A stretch of DNA of 64,000 bases. It comes from Glandiceps talaboti. Its lineage: Eukaryota; Hemichordata; Enteropneusta; Spengelidae. The stretch is taken from contig NC_135553.1 in assembly GCF_964340395.1 (NCBI RefSeq), positions 28,875,449 to 28,939,448 of the forward strand. Reading direction: 5' to 3'. A model generated the notes under the pieces. It was not told the origin of the DNA, ran no database searches, and worked only from the letters and a program-made list of their open reading frames with translations. The position numbers were made by a program, and so were the translations under genes. Shown here one piece after another: positions 1 to 9,905 of the stretch (position 1 is its first letter; each line of letters opens with the position of its first letter).

Positions 1-774
1 TGTACCTAGCAGGGATACGTTTCCATTACTTACGGGAAAGGACATACTAACCCCTTTGCCAATTCAGAGAGGTTGGAGTACATATTGAAGGGGGTAAAAC
101 GAAGTCAAGCAATTACAGGAACAAACACTGAAAAACGTTTTCCAATCACATACAATATCTTATGTAGTATCACTTCTGCACTACAGAACAAGGTCTTCTC
201 ATTCAACGTTGATCTGCTTCTGCTATGTGCATGTCAGATGGCCTTCTTCGGTTTCCTACGCTGTGGAGAATTTACAGTCAGGAACACAGTAGATACATCA
301 TCTGTAATATGACTGTGCAACATTGTGTGGTCGCAGGATAATTCCCATTATACAGTCATATTGCGGAGGTCAAAAACTGACCCATTTGGCAATGGGACAC
401 CGATCCATATTTTCAAAATTCCAGCGCTAAACACACTGAGCTATATGAAACAGTTACTACTTCTTCGCCGCCGTCAAGGTACAACAAACTTATCACCTCT
501 ATTTTTTTATCAAGATAAGGGAATTCTCACTCGAGGACAATTCATTGGCTACTTACGCCACATACTAAGTACAATCGGACTGGACGTGTCCAAATTCTAT
601 GGACACTCATTTCGTATTGGAGCAGCTACATCAGCTGTTCGGAATCGAAGATCACATGATACAGAATCTTGGCAGGTGGTCATCGAACTGCTATACTAGA
701 TATATACGGATTGCTAAGAAAGACATTCAGCAAGCACAAGTCATACACATAGTGTATTCTCTATTGCATCGAAT
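1..774 (+). pseudogene. Tyrosine recombinase of a Crypton/Ngaro-type mobile element, broken and cut by the window edge
   Basis: The sequence shows three plus-strand reading frames that together make the catalytic half of a eukaryotic tyrosine recombinase. A core-binding-like stretch reads YLAGIRFHYLR near bases 3-35, followed after a frameshift by ILKGVKRSQ. The first catalytic arginine lies in GFLRCGEFT (about 250-276). The H-x-x-R box is GHSFRIGAATSA (601-636). LGRWSS (about 664-684) and the tyrosine region CYTRYIR (about 688-708) follow in a different frame. Stops at 48-50 and 310-312 and a frameshift between about 640 and 664 make it non-functional. These enzymes cut and rejoin DNA during integration of Crypton, Ngaro and DIRS elements; which group this belongs to cannot be settled here. 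The start lies outside the window. The adjoining TIR element begins right after the last recombinase residues. Confidence 0.8.
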
Positions 775-2195
775 GCCAGTCATAACGGCCCGTGACCATA
801 ACGGCCCGTGACCATAACGCCCTTTTACCAAAATGGCCTGTGGTCAAAACGGACCGTTTTGGAACACCCGGTGGTCAAAACGGCCCGTTTTCGGAACACC
901 CCTAGTCAAAACCTGTATCATCCTGTAGTCAAAACGGCCCGTTTTGTGAACATCCCGTACTCAAAATCAGTCTGAAGCTGGTGTTCATTAGGGCATGAAA
1001 GGGGTTTATACTTCTCATTGTTTTCAATTTAGTTTGAAAAGTTTAAAGCTTGTGGTAGGCACGTAATTTATTCACGTAATTCTCTTGGGACTGTCGCAAA
1101 AGTAGTCGGTCTACTACAGAGGTCTACTTGGCAACAAGTTAGCATTTGTATAATATTCATACCAATGATAAGGCAGTATGATACCTAAGCTAATAAATGA
1201 TTGACAAGGTATACTTTTAATCACAATTCATGTAACTCCCATGGGACAACAGCTGGCAGGTTCCCTCACAATAAATTTGAAGTTGTGCAGGCTACATACG
1301 AATGATAATACGCCAGATTAAAGTACCTTATACTGATTGCCCCCCCCCCCCCCTCCCTTGCATAAAATTTTTGGGGATTTAGTTCAAAATAGGGGGGGGG
1401 GGACAACTGAATAATTTCATTTTTTTAATCTATATTATTTTGGAGGATTTAGAAAATGACTGACTTAGCATGCATTGGTATATTTTGTAGTACATGTACA
1501 TACAACGATGTGTAACTGTAAACATATTCCACGTGGGTGGACTCACATCAACATACGTAGCTTCAATTCTTCCATATGACGGTATACGGTATGTCGTAAT
1601 TCAATCTGCTATTTACATCACAGAAACATCAGTATTCTTTCTAGGAATGTAACATTGCTAAAAATGTATATTTCCCTTCATAAGATGACTGTATACAGCG
1701 TCTTTCACCGTGACTCGATAATACATACACCCATACAAACACACCATCTACAATGTTTAATAAAACTTTATTAATTTGGAGATTGCGTACATCGTAATGC
1801 GTTCGTATAGCAGTATGGTTTCAATCAATTGCATACCAGTGTGGCTTATTATGTTGTCGGATAGCATGCTCCAACAGTTAGCTCCAGACTGAGAGACACT
1901 GAACGATCGTAAGTTATGTGCTTGCCATTTTGACAACGGTAGTTCAAGGGAAAGGGGGAGACCATCTACAACAGCTAGCTCTGGACTGAGAGACAATGAC
2001 GACCGTGAGTTATGTGCTTGTTTGTTGTTCCAAAACGGGACTTTATGACCACAGGTCGTTTTGGTTCAGGGCCGTTTTGACTACGGGCCGTTTTGACTAC
2101 GTGATTTCCAAAACGGGCCGTTTTGACCACCGGGTGTTCAAAAAACGGGCCGTTTTGACCACGGGCCGTTATGGTCACGGGCCGTTATGACTGGC
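775..2195. mobile_element. 1.4 kb DNA element with long TIRs built of CGGCCCGT words
   Basis: The left end (775-about 950) and the reverse complement of the right end (about 2035-2195) both start GCCAGTCATAACGGCCCGTG and continue with repeated, spaced copies of the near-palindrome AAAACGGCCCGTTTT (for example around 845-861, 876-892 and 930-945). The arms match with small gaps over about 150 bp. The interior has no convincing gene, G and C runs at 1340-1354 and 1393-1402, and a 48 bp direct repeat (about 1875-1922 and 1975-2022) with GACTGAGAGACA at its core. I see no clear target-site duplication. It is non-autonomous; the superfamily is unknown. Confidence 0.75.
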
Positions 2196-2730
2196 TACCC
2201 TTTCAACATTACACCGAAAGCTACCGAAGTCCCTCTTCGGGTACAATCAGTGTTTTGTTGTTTAAACAGCACCGCGTCATTGGTAAGGGTCAAAGGTCCG
2301 ATAACGTTATTTTCAACCGGAAGCTGACAATTTCTGCGGAAACAGCTTGAAAATCGAGCGAAAGTTATTGCCTTGTAAAATTTGCTTGTTTGGGACAGTC
2401 AAAATCATGAATATATAATGAACATATTTGATTTAAAAATGCAGAAATATGGAATTTGTTACACACTGTACGACAAATTCTGACGATAGGGCAAGTTGTG
2501 TTCTATGGCTCTATAGTAAGTTACACTCTGGGATTTTCGTCCTACCCACTGGGATTTTTGTCAGAAAAGTACATACTTTATTTTATAGACGTAACATTTC
2601 CGACGTTTACATGAGGGTTTACATGTATGCATTCATCACCCATGTCAAAATGAACGCACAGGCTGTTAACAGGTTCCCCAATCAATTTACCGGAGCAGAG
2701 TTCCCACTGCACCGACCCCACAGTGGTACA
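2196..2730. other. No gene seen
   Basis: A short hairpin (CCGAAG, 5-base loop, CTTCGG at 2224-2240) lies just outside the TIR element. A 109-codon frame at 2449-2778 runs into the downstream repeat and resembles nothing I know. Confidence 0.4.
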
Positions 2731-3180
2731 CCTAATTTGCATATTACTGATGAGATCATTATATGCTTAATGTATTAAATTTTGGCCCAATCTGCTGAGT
2801 AGTTTTGAAATTATAGGTTTTTGACCAAAAAGACACAATTTTAGCCATAATTTGCATATTACCAAGGGAATCATCATGTCATGAACAAATTTTAATTTAC
2901 TCACCCCTAAGAATGTTCCCACCAAATTTCATGCCAATCTGCCCAGTATTTTTGGAGTTTAAGTTTTTTGACCAAAAATCACATTTCTTGACCCAAAAGT
3001 CACATCTCTGATGCAATCATTTTCATTTGAACAATTTCCCAACTAGAAGTAACATAACCACCAAATATCAAAGCAATCGGTCCAGCAGTTTTTGACTTTA
3101 AGTTGTTCACACACACACAGACACTTTGCCATACCTATAGCGCTACTGAACCTTATCGGATCAGTTATGCTAAAAACGGT
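2731..3180 (+). repeat. Tandem-core family 3, 3' portion
   Basis: This stretch contains CCTAATTTGCATATTACTGA, several TTTTTGACCAAAA words, a CACACAC tract and the end motif CTACTGAACCTTATC...CAGTTATGCTAAAA. The same order recurs at 36625-37035, 38195-39010, 51750-52408 and 55583-56140, so this is one dispersed family. Here only the tail half is present, without the roughly 115 bp cores. Non-coding. Confidence 0.7.
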
Positions 3181-3627
3181 AAAACAAACTACACTTTGGA
3201 ATTGAAATAAAGTGTAGGTATATATCGGCCCCAGAACCTGAATATCTGTTGAATTTCAATAGTGATTCCATCCACTACGGGGATGATCTCACGATATGAA
3301 GTCAAGGACAACTTCACTAAATTTATCTGTAAATGATGAATAGTTTAACACTATGCAGTGTAAATATGAAGTTTTGTTTAGTTTGTACAGTTGGTACAGT
3401 AAGTTCATTTGTGAATGAGCTGAAGTAAGATTTGTTTTGTGACGGATTTATGTACATGATCTGCCCCTGGATCTGCCTCACCCAGTGTCTGCATTTTAAA
3501 TAGGGCGAAGAACACGAACGATGCTGTAGGCTTATGCTGAGTTGCTCTAAGGAGATGGTTTTGACTAAACTTCAGCTAATTCTAGGGCTTTGGATATCTT
3601 ATTCATTTCCCCCAACTAGGGAAAATT
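3181..3627. other. No feature recognised
   Basis: AT-rich sequence between a family 3 tail and the DIRS terminus. No coding signature or repeat found. Confidence 0.4.
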
Positions 3628-3800
3628 AAGAGTTTCCCCAAAGGAAAAATTTTTCTATAAGATCAATCTACTTACCTGATGCATAACAATTAGGCTATAT
3701 TTGCATACTCATAACCCCACTAGGCAAGAATTCTTGGTCTCGCGATAGACGAGGCCGCCCTCTCGCCGATACTACCAATACTAGCCAGTTTATAATTGCC
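3628..3800. repeat. DIRS left inverted terminal repeat
   Basis: The reverse complement of this block, with AAGAATTCTTGCCTAGTGGG and CCTCGTCTATCGCGAGACC, reappears at 12724-12848 with few differences. Confidence 0.85.
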
Positions 3801-3857
3801 TGCCCATCCTTAAATACAATTGTATTTCACAACGAGTGGGGAGGAGGGTGGGTACTG

Positions 3858-3960
3858 CATCAGGTAAGTAGACTGATCTTATAGAAAAATGTTTCCTTTT
3901 GGGGAAATTCTTATTCTATTGCAATCAATCAACTTACCTGATGCATAACAATTAGGCTAT
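3858..3960. repeat. DIRS internal complementary region
   Basis: This stretch joins the reverse complements of both outer tips. Its first half (GGTAAGTAGACTGATCTTAT...TTGGGGAAA) matches the left tip at 3628-3690. Its second half (ATTGCAATCAATCAACTTAC) matches the right tip near 12823-12852. This junction copy is the hallmark of DIRS elements and is thought to align the two ends when the circular DNA is made. Confidence 0.85.
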
Positions 3961-4086
3961 TAACATAATACAAAGGTATCTGTGGAGGTGGGTTGTATAT
4001 AATTACAAAGACAAAAGGAACTTTCACTCAACATCTAGTTAAGTTCTTTTGCTTCTTGAGCTTAGGCTCGATAAACCAAAGGCAGC

Positions 4087-5091
4087 TTAATCCATGCCAA
4101 CATCTTTCAGGTAATAGCTGATGAAAGTAGTTGGTGATGCCCAGAATGCAGCTTTCATGATGTCATCAGTGCTAACACCATTAAACAATGTCCAGGATGA
4201 TGCTAACGCTCTTGTATCATGTGCAGTAATCCTGTGTAACTGACGACTTGTACTGTCCTGGTTGTTATAGGCATAGAAAATAGTCCCTTTTATCCAGCGA
4301 GAGATAGAGCTTGGATGTGCTGGATTATGGGCATTAGATTTGTAAGCGAGAAACAACTGACTGTGATTACCTCTCAGTTTAGCAGTTGTCTTAATATAGC
4401 ATTTTAATGCTCCGTAAGGACATAAGAACTTATCCTCAGAGTCTGATGAAAAGGCCTTGAGCTTTGGGACAAAGAAAGCTGTGCCTGGATGGTTTAAGGA
4501 CTCATTCTTAGCCAGGAACTGCAGGTGAGGTATTAATCTGACCCCATTTGGTTCCCAGCGGATATGATTGGGATCAATGGATAAAGCATGCAACTCACTT
4601 CGTCTACGACCTGTCACCACTGCTAGTAGAAAAACAGTCTTCCATGTTAGGAATTTAAGAGAGCATGAGTGAATAGGTTCAAAAGGGCTGCCCCTGAGGC
4701 TGTCTAAGACCAGGGGAAGGTGCCACGGAGGGAGAAGATGCCGTTTAATAGGCCTCTGAACAAAGAAGCCCTTGATAAGAGCAGAAAATGCAGGGTGACT
4801 ACCTATTTTGACACCCTGTATCTCTGGTAACACTGCTGAGAGTGCTGATAAATAAGAGCTTATAGTTCTGACTTGAAGAGATCTGTCCTCAAAAAGGAAA
4901 ACTAAGAAATCAGCAATCTGTCCTATACTTGGATTGCTGGGATTAACAGATTGTTTATGGCACCAACTATAAAAAGTCCTGATTTTTTTATCATAGGATT
5001 GTCTGGTGCTTTGTCTTCTAGCCCCACTTGTATATTTTGCAGCTTTTTGTGAAAGGCCCTTCTCAAGCCATTGTTGCTGGATAATTTCCAC
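4087..5091 (-). CDS. DIRS tyrosine recombinase
   Basis: This 334-residue open frame is the tyrosine recombinase of the surrounding DIRS element. It would cut and ligate the circular DNA intermediate at the target. Residues 20-115 form the alpha-helical core-binding region (KKIRTFYSWC, RTISSYLSALS). The catalytic region shows arginine I in TGRRRSELHAL (about 162-164), H-x-x-R as HDTR (291-294), a tryptophan in the second histidine position in AAFWASP (about 317) and tyrosines in FISYYL (326-327), either of which may be the nucleophile. The frame stays open upstream of this ATG to about 5163 (LLSQSKSTVYHP), which is the DIRS linker after RNase H, so the ATG is arbitrary. All catalytic positions are kept, unlike the broken pol upstream. 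Confidence 0.85.
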   Translation of the reverse strand: MEIIQQQWLEKGLSQKAAKYTSGARRQSTRQSYDKKIRTFYSWCHKQSVNPSNPSIGQIADFLVFLFEDRSLQVRTISSYLSALSAVLPEIQGVKIGSHPAFSALIKGFFVQRPIKRHLLPPWHLPLVLDSLRGSPFEPIHSCSLKFLTWKTVFLLAVVTGRRRSELHALSIDPNHIRWEPNGVRLIPHLQFLAKNESLNHPGTAFFVPKLKAFSSDSEDKFLCPYGALKCYIKTTAKLRGNHSQLFLAYKSNAHNPAHPSSISRWIKGTIFYAYNNQDSTSRQLHRITAHDTRALASSWTLFNGVSTDDIMKAAFWASPTTFISYYLKDVGMD

Positions 5092-5333
5092 ACAACCAGT
5101 TGGGTTACACTTGGATCTGGATGATAAACTGTCGATTTGGATTGAGACAGAAGATCCTCCCTCCCTGGTAATTATTATTATTATTATTATTTGACTTTAT
5201 TTAAACTCGATAAATTGTTGAGCCAAAGGCTCTTCTCACACGATGTCGAGTATCTTAAAAATATTTACAATATATACATTAAAATATTAGTGAACATTAA
5301 AATATCACAGGAAAATGCCAGAACATATGTAAA

Positions 5334-6570
5334 CAAGTCATTAAGAATGACATAGTCCCCGCTATAATTGGGTTTTAAGGAATTATCACTACTCTGATCA
5401 TGCAACAACATTTGGGAACCTAAAGCAAACAGACTTAGACATGTTGTGTGTGCTTGTTGGACATGGAATATGCCTCCAACAATAAAGGATTGGTAGGGTA
5501 TGGGGGATCATATCACGATGAAAATGGAGTCTGAGTTATGGCTTTGGACATGGGAAATTCACAAACAAAATGGCTGCCAGGCAGCCATATTGGATCGTAT
5601 CACGACGAAAATGGATATGCACATGTATGTCATAGAACGCTGTCCTAATACCAACTTTGAATGAGATCTGTTCAAGCATGTCTTAGTAATGGCTTTGGAC
5701 ATGGAAAATTCGCAAACAAAATGGCTGTCAGGCAGCCATATTGGATCGTATCACAACGAAAATGGATATGCACATGTATGTCATAGAACACTGTCCTAAT
5801 ACCAACTTTGAATGAGATCTGTTTAAGCATGTCTGAGTTATAGCTTTCGACATGGAAAATTCACAAACAAAATGGCTGGCAGGCATCCATATTGGATCGT
5901 ATCACGACGAAAATGGATATACACATGTATGTCATAGAACACTGTCCTAATACCAACTTTGAATGAGATCTGTTCAAGCATGTCTGAGTTATGACTTTGG
6001 ACATGAAAATTCGCAAACAAAATGGCTACCAGGCAGCCATATTGGATCGTATCACTATGAAAATGGATATGCACATGTATGTCATAGAACACTGTCCTAA
6101 TACCAACTTTAAATGAGATCTGTTCAAGCATGTCTGAGTTATGGCTTTGGACATGAAAATTCACAAACAAAATGGCTGTTAGGCGGCCATATTGGATCGT
6201 ATCATGACAACAATGAATATGCACATGTATGTCATAGAACACTGTCCTAATACCAACTTTGAATGAGATCTGTTAAAGCATGTCTGAGTTATGGCTTTAG
6301 ACAGGGAAAATTCGCAAACAAAATGGTTGCTAGGCGGCCATATTGGATCGTATCATAAAACAAATTGACGTGCATATGTATGCCATAGTATGTTGCCCCT
6401 GTACCAAGTTTGAAAAAAATCGGTCCAGGCATCTCCAAGAAACGGCTGCGGACGGACGGACGGACGGACGGACGGACGGACGGACGCACGCACGCACGGA
6501 CGCACGGACGGATGGACAGACGGAACCCAATCCATAAGTCCCCGTTCCGGACTTCGTCCGCGGGGACTAA
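5334..6570 (+). mobile_element. Pearl-like (Helentron-associated) element, family 1, six core copies
   Basis: It begins CAAGTCATTAAGAATGACAT then AGTCCCCGC, and ends in the hairpin CCGGACTTCGTCCG followed by CGGGGACTAA. GTCCCCGC near the start is the complement of the GCGGGGAC arm at the end. In between are six tandem cores of 150-151 bp; the landmark GCTTTGGACAT recurs at about 5541, 5692, 5843, 5994, 6144 and 6294. A diverged half core and a (GGAC)n microsatellite with GCAC interruptions (6449-6520) follow. This is the layout of bivalve pearl elements and of HINEs. It lies inside the LINE 3' region, flanked by A on both sides. No protein is encoded; the Pro/Ser/Val/Arg frames here are microsatellite translations. 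Confidence 0.8.
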
Positions 6571-7754
6571 ATACAATTAAACATGACAAATAAAAACATG
6601 GACAAAAACAGCTGACACAAATAGACAATTGGGAATTATTTACACATTATGTAAAAAGTGAAATTTGCATTTACGTTTAAAAGAGCTCAGACTACAAGAT
6701 GTTCTAAGGTCATTTGGAAGACCATTACAGATTTTGGTTCCATTAAAAACAAAACTTCTCTTAAAAATTTGTGTGGTGTGTTTAGGTATGTACAAATCAT
6801 TCCTGGAAGATGACCTTGTATGGTAACTATGTACATTCTCAACATATCTGAAAATATTGAGATATTCCGGAGCTAGATTATTTAAAACTTTGTACATTAA
6901 AACTGACTGATTATAGGCAACTCTCTGACTAAAAGTAAGCCACTTAAGACAATTATATAAGGGTGCACTAGGTGCATTATAGTCAGAATCCGTGAGTGTT
7001 CTTGCAACATGTTTTTGTAGTCTTTCATTCAATTTAAAAGAGTGCTGGAGCAGTTTCCCCACACCGTTGAACAGTAATTAAAATGTGGCAAGATAAAACA
7101 GTTAAAAAATGCCAGTCTGTTGTTCAAAGTTCAAAGAACTGATCTGTTTTTCCCAGCTGAGTTGGTCATCAATGGTTATGCCCAGTAATTTATCATATGG
7201 TACACATTGGAGCTTGTCATTGCCACACATTATTGTAACATTTCTGTTTTGTTTAGACTTTCTTTGTGAGGTTCCAATGAGCATAACTTTAGTTTTTTGA
7301 GAGTTTATACACATTTTGTTATTGTCACACCAATTTATAATAGAAATCATTTCATTGTTCAATTTGGTTTCAATAACTTGAGTGTCAGGGCTTATCACCT
7401 GTGCTGCTGTATCATCAGCATACATGTACATGTATCAGTATATTGAGAAGCGAGAGGAAGGTCGCTTATGAATAGTAAAAACATAAGGGGTCCTAAAATG
7501 GATCCCTGAGGTACACCTGTGGTTACTGGATAGGAATCACTCAGTTTGCCATTAAAAGAAACAGATTGACATCTGTTGCTAAGGTAGGATTCAAAGAATT
7601 CCATTGTTATCTTAGAACAGCCATAAACTTGCAATTTCTGAAGCAGGATATTATGATCAACAAGATCAAATGCTTTTCTGAAATCAACAAGTAAAACACC
7701 AATTAAATTACCCCTGTCGATTGCATGGTACCAGGAATTGGTGATATTTGTTAA

Positions 7755-9717
7755 CACTTTCACCACCAATGGCCTCATGGGATTGTTTGTTCTCCACCAG
7801 CTCCCTCACTAACATAGGGTGAGAGTGAGTGTGGTGTAATCAAATTGATGTAAAAATACTTACAGTTGCTCATTTTTGAAAAACAAGGTATCATTTCAAT
7901 GGAAAATAAATTGTCTACATCATACTTGCAAATACATAAAGTCAAATGCCACACACACAACCGAAACATGGATTAAAAGTAATAAAATATTAATAAAACA
8001 AACATGAGTTGTTTATTCATTGACATATCACAAATAAACACAATATTTATGTTACAAATAAAATTCAAAATACTAACATTTATGTTCCTACAAAATGTAT
8101 ACTGGTTAAATGGTCAAAATTGGGGAAAATTTGGCAGAAAATGTAAAAAATTTATTCTCTAAATCTGTAAAAAATTGACCATAAATCGATAGTATCGGCG
8201 CCAAAATCGAATGAGCAAAGTGGCACTATTTGCCGTCATGCATATACCGATCAACGGAAATATGCAGCTAGCCATTTGAACGTACGCCACAGTAATATCA
8301 TCATTTCACAGACTACACCGAGTTTCCACAGCCACCTACTAGTAGTCAATAATGCCATCCAAGTCGAAATTAAATACAAATTTTCACGAACAGAGCCGTT
8401 ATTTACATCTTAAACGATGTTAGGGGAGACAATTTGACTGCGGCCATGTTGAAATTTGAATTTTACCCGAAAAAAACCACGCTAAAAATTCGATCGGAAA
8501 ATCGTCAGATCGTGCGTAATCTACCCACCACTGACCAGTATAAATTGAACTTGTGTGAGTATTATTCATTATTGAACATTGCCACAAAGAAATATGACCA
8601 AAATAATTCTTTATATCGATAAAAATTGGCCCCACAGCCATAGTATGGATGTAGGTTACCAGTCTGACTCAACAAATTACGCATTTTGCCGACTTTCACT
8701 ACGACACCCGTAAATTCCCCGTTGGGAGATCACTCTAACTTAGCGGTACTTCTGACACTTGTACCGTACCCACGACCAACTGCATGTATTCAACGATGTA
8801 TTTCTGGTGAAATTCTGTGGAAATTTCTTTGGACAGTTGACAAATTTACATCGTAGGAGAACGTATTCAGAAAAGGGCTTGTAGAATAATATTGGGTATG
8901 GCCTATGTATCATATCATCAGGCACTTGAGACATGTAAAATTGTAGATATAAAACAGAGACGCGATAATATATGTTTAAACTTTGCGAAATCACTCAAAA
9001 AGTCTAGATTACACAGTGACTGGCTTACTAAGGAACGTAGCGATGAAATCGGCCTTGAATTACGTAATTCTCGGCAACTATCTCTACCTAGGATACGTAC
9101 ACAGAGATATGCTAAAAGTGCAATTCCTTACATGATTAAACTATGGAATGATGACAAACACACTTGTTAGAAGCATTTTAAATGGTTCAGTGGTTAGTGT
9201 CTTCGTGTGTGTCCGTTGCCGTGCCCTTTTGTTAGTTGTAACTGTGTAAAGTTATTTTGTTTCTGTCTCAACATGAAATGTAAAGGTTTTAATGTTTGCT
9301 ATATTTTAAATTTATCAGTTATGTGAAGTTGTCGCAATTCAGTCTCTGACTGCTACGAACAATTTTAATAAACCATTAATAATAATAATAATAATAATAG
9401 TTAGGAGAGCCGTTAATTACTTCCGCCATGTTGAAATTCGATTTTGCTAGCGGAAAACGCACAAAAAAATTATGATCGCTCGTCATTTGGATCGTACTTA
9501 AAAACCATTCACTTCCATGTGTTCAAAATGGCAGGCTAGATAAACAAGGCTAATACGCATGTGTGGAACTAGTTATGGCAGCATGTTTTGCAGCAATAGC
9601 TGCCGTTGAATGGTATTACGGCGGAGTAGGTGAATAAACTTTGGCGTTCCCACTGTAGCGGGAATCGGTGGGCGCCCTAGAGCGTTCCCGCTGTAGCGGG
9701 AATCGGTGGTGAAAGGG
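7755..9717. mobile_element. piggyBac-like non-autonomous element with TTAA target duplication
   Basis: TTAA at 7751-7754 and 9718-9721 flank termini CACTTTCACCACC and GGTGGTGAAAGGG, near-perfect 13 bp inverted repeats. Two subterminal palindromes of the type TTCCCGCTGTAGCGGGAA lie near 9655-9710, a feature reported in some piggyBac-like elements. The insertion interrupts a LINE RT frame and the frame is restored exactly when the element plus one TTAA is removed. A second, partial copy is at 19440-20197. No transposase is visible; the interior holds a separate LINE 3' fragment. Confidence 0.88.
8850..9402 (+). pseudogene. LINE ORF2 C-terminal fragment with AAT tail
   Basis: The plus strand encodes ERIQKRACRIILG running into MAYVSYHQALE and, further on, RTQRYAKSAIPYMIKLWND. 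This is the typical C-terminal end of CR1/jockey-type LINE polyproteins, stopping at 9168-9170. A 3' untranslated part with AATAAA-like signal and an AAT microsatellite (about 9378-9402) follows. It is a severely 5'-truncated insertion inside the piggyBac-like element, on the opposite strand to the larger LINE around it. Confidence 0.75.
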
Positions 9718-9905
9718 TTAAGGCTGTTAGACAAGAATGTAACTTTCTGAACCCCGATTGTTTGATGGATAAAAGGTTATATGAACATAAAAAGTTATAA
9801 AAGTGAGTATGTACATGTCTTTCTAAAAGTTTCGATAGAACTGGTAAAACTTAAATGGGCCTGTAATTGGAAATATTATCTGCAGCACCTTTTTTTAAAA
9901 TCTGA

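Larger units (their letters stand above)
5171..9905 (-). mobile_element. 5'-truncated non-LTR retrotransposon (LINE) inserted in the DIRS, itself interrupted twice
   Basis: The 3' tail is the ATT/AAT microsatellite at 5171-5190, as in LINEs that end in short tandem tails. The 5' break is at about 9905, just before the RT N-terminal motif. Coding remnants lie between. A pearl-like element (5334-6570) sits in the 3' untranslated part and a piggyBac-like element (7755-9717) in the RT coding part. The clade looks CR1/jockey-like but was not tested. Confidence 0.85.
6640..9905 (-). pseudogene. LINE reverse transcriptase, interrupted by a TTAA element
   Basis: On the minus strand the pieces run KKGAADNISNYRPI (about 9860-9905), a finger-to-palm linker to 9722, then LLVDFRKAFDLVDHN and GVPQGSILGPL (7395-7750), the catalytic YADD box in MYADDTAAQ (about 7410-7431), the thumb (7102-7431) and the C-terminal block with FNGTKICNGLPNDLR (6640-7062). 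These are motifs 0 to 7 of non-LTR RTs. If 7755-9717 plus one TTAA is removed, the frame reads straight through the site. Remaining damage is an in-frame stop just after NYRPI, frame changes near 7100 and 7400, and loss of the endonuclease half. Confidence 0.88.

Noticed and set aside
5531-6300. Regular 150 bp repeats that might suggest a CRISPR-like array
   Set aside because: The whole unit repeats, with no repeat/spacer alternation, and the period is five times too long. The host is an animal.
6289-6628. Frames encoding repeated Ser-Val-Arg-Pro or Asp-Gly-Arg-Thr (also at 15451-15728 and 20926-21205)
   Set aside because: They are translations of the (GGAC)n microsatellite in the pearl-like tail. 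Several frames on both strands are open for the same reason.
7775-7969. 61-65 codon frame nearly identical to 19987-20172
   Set aside because: Both lie at the same place in two copies of the piggyBac-like element, run into its TIR and match no transposase motif. Similarity is explained by recent spread.
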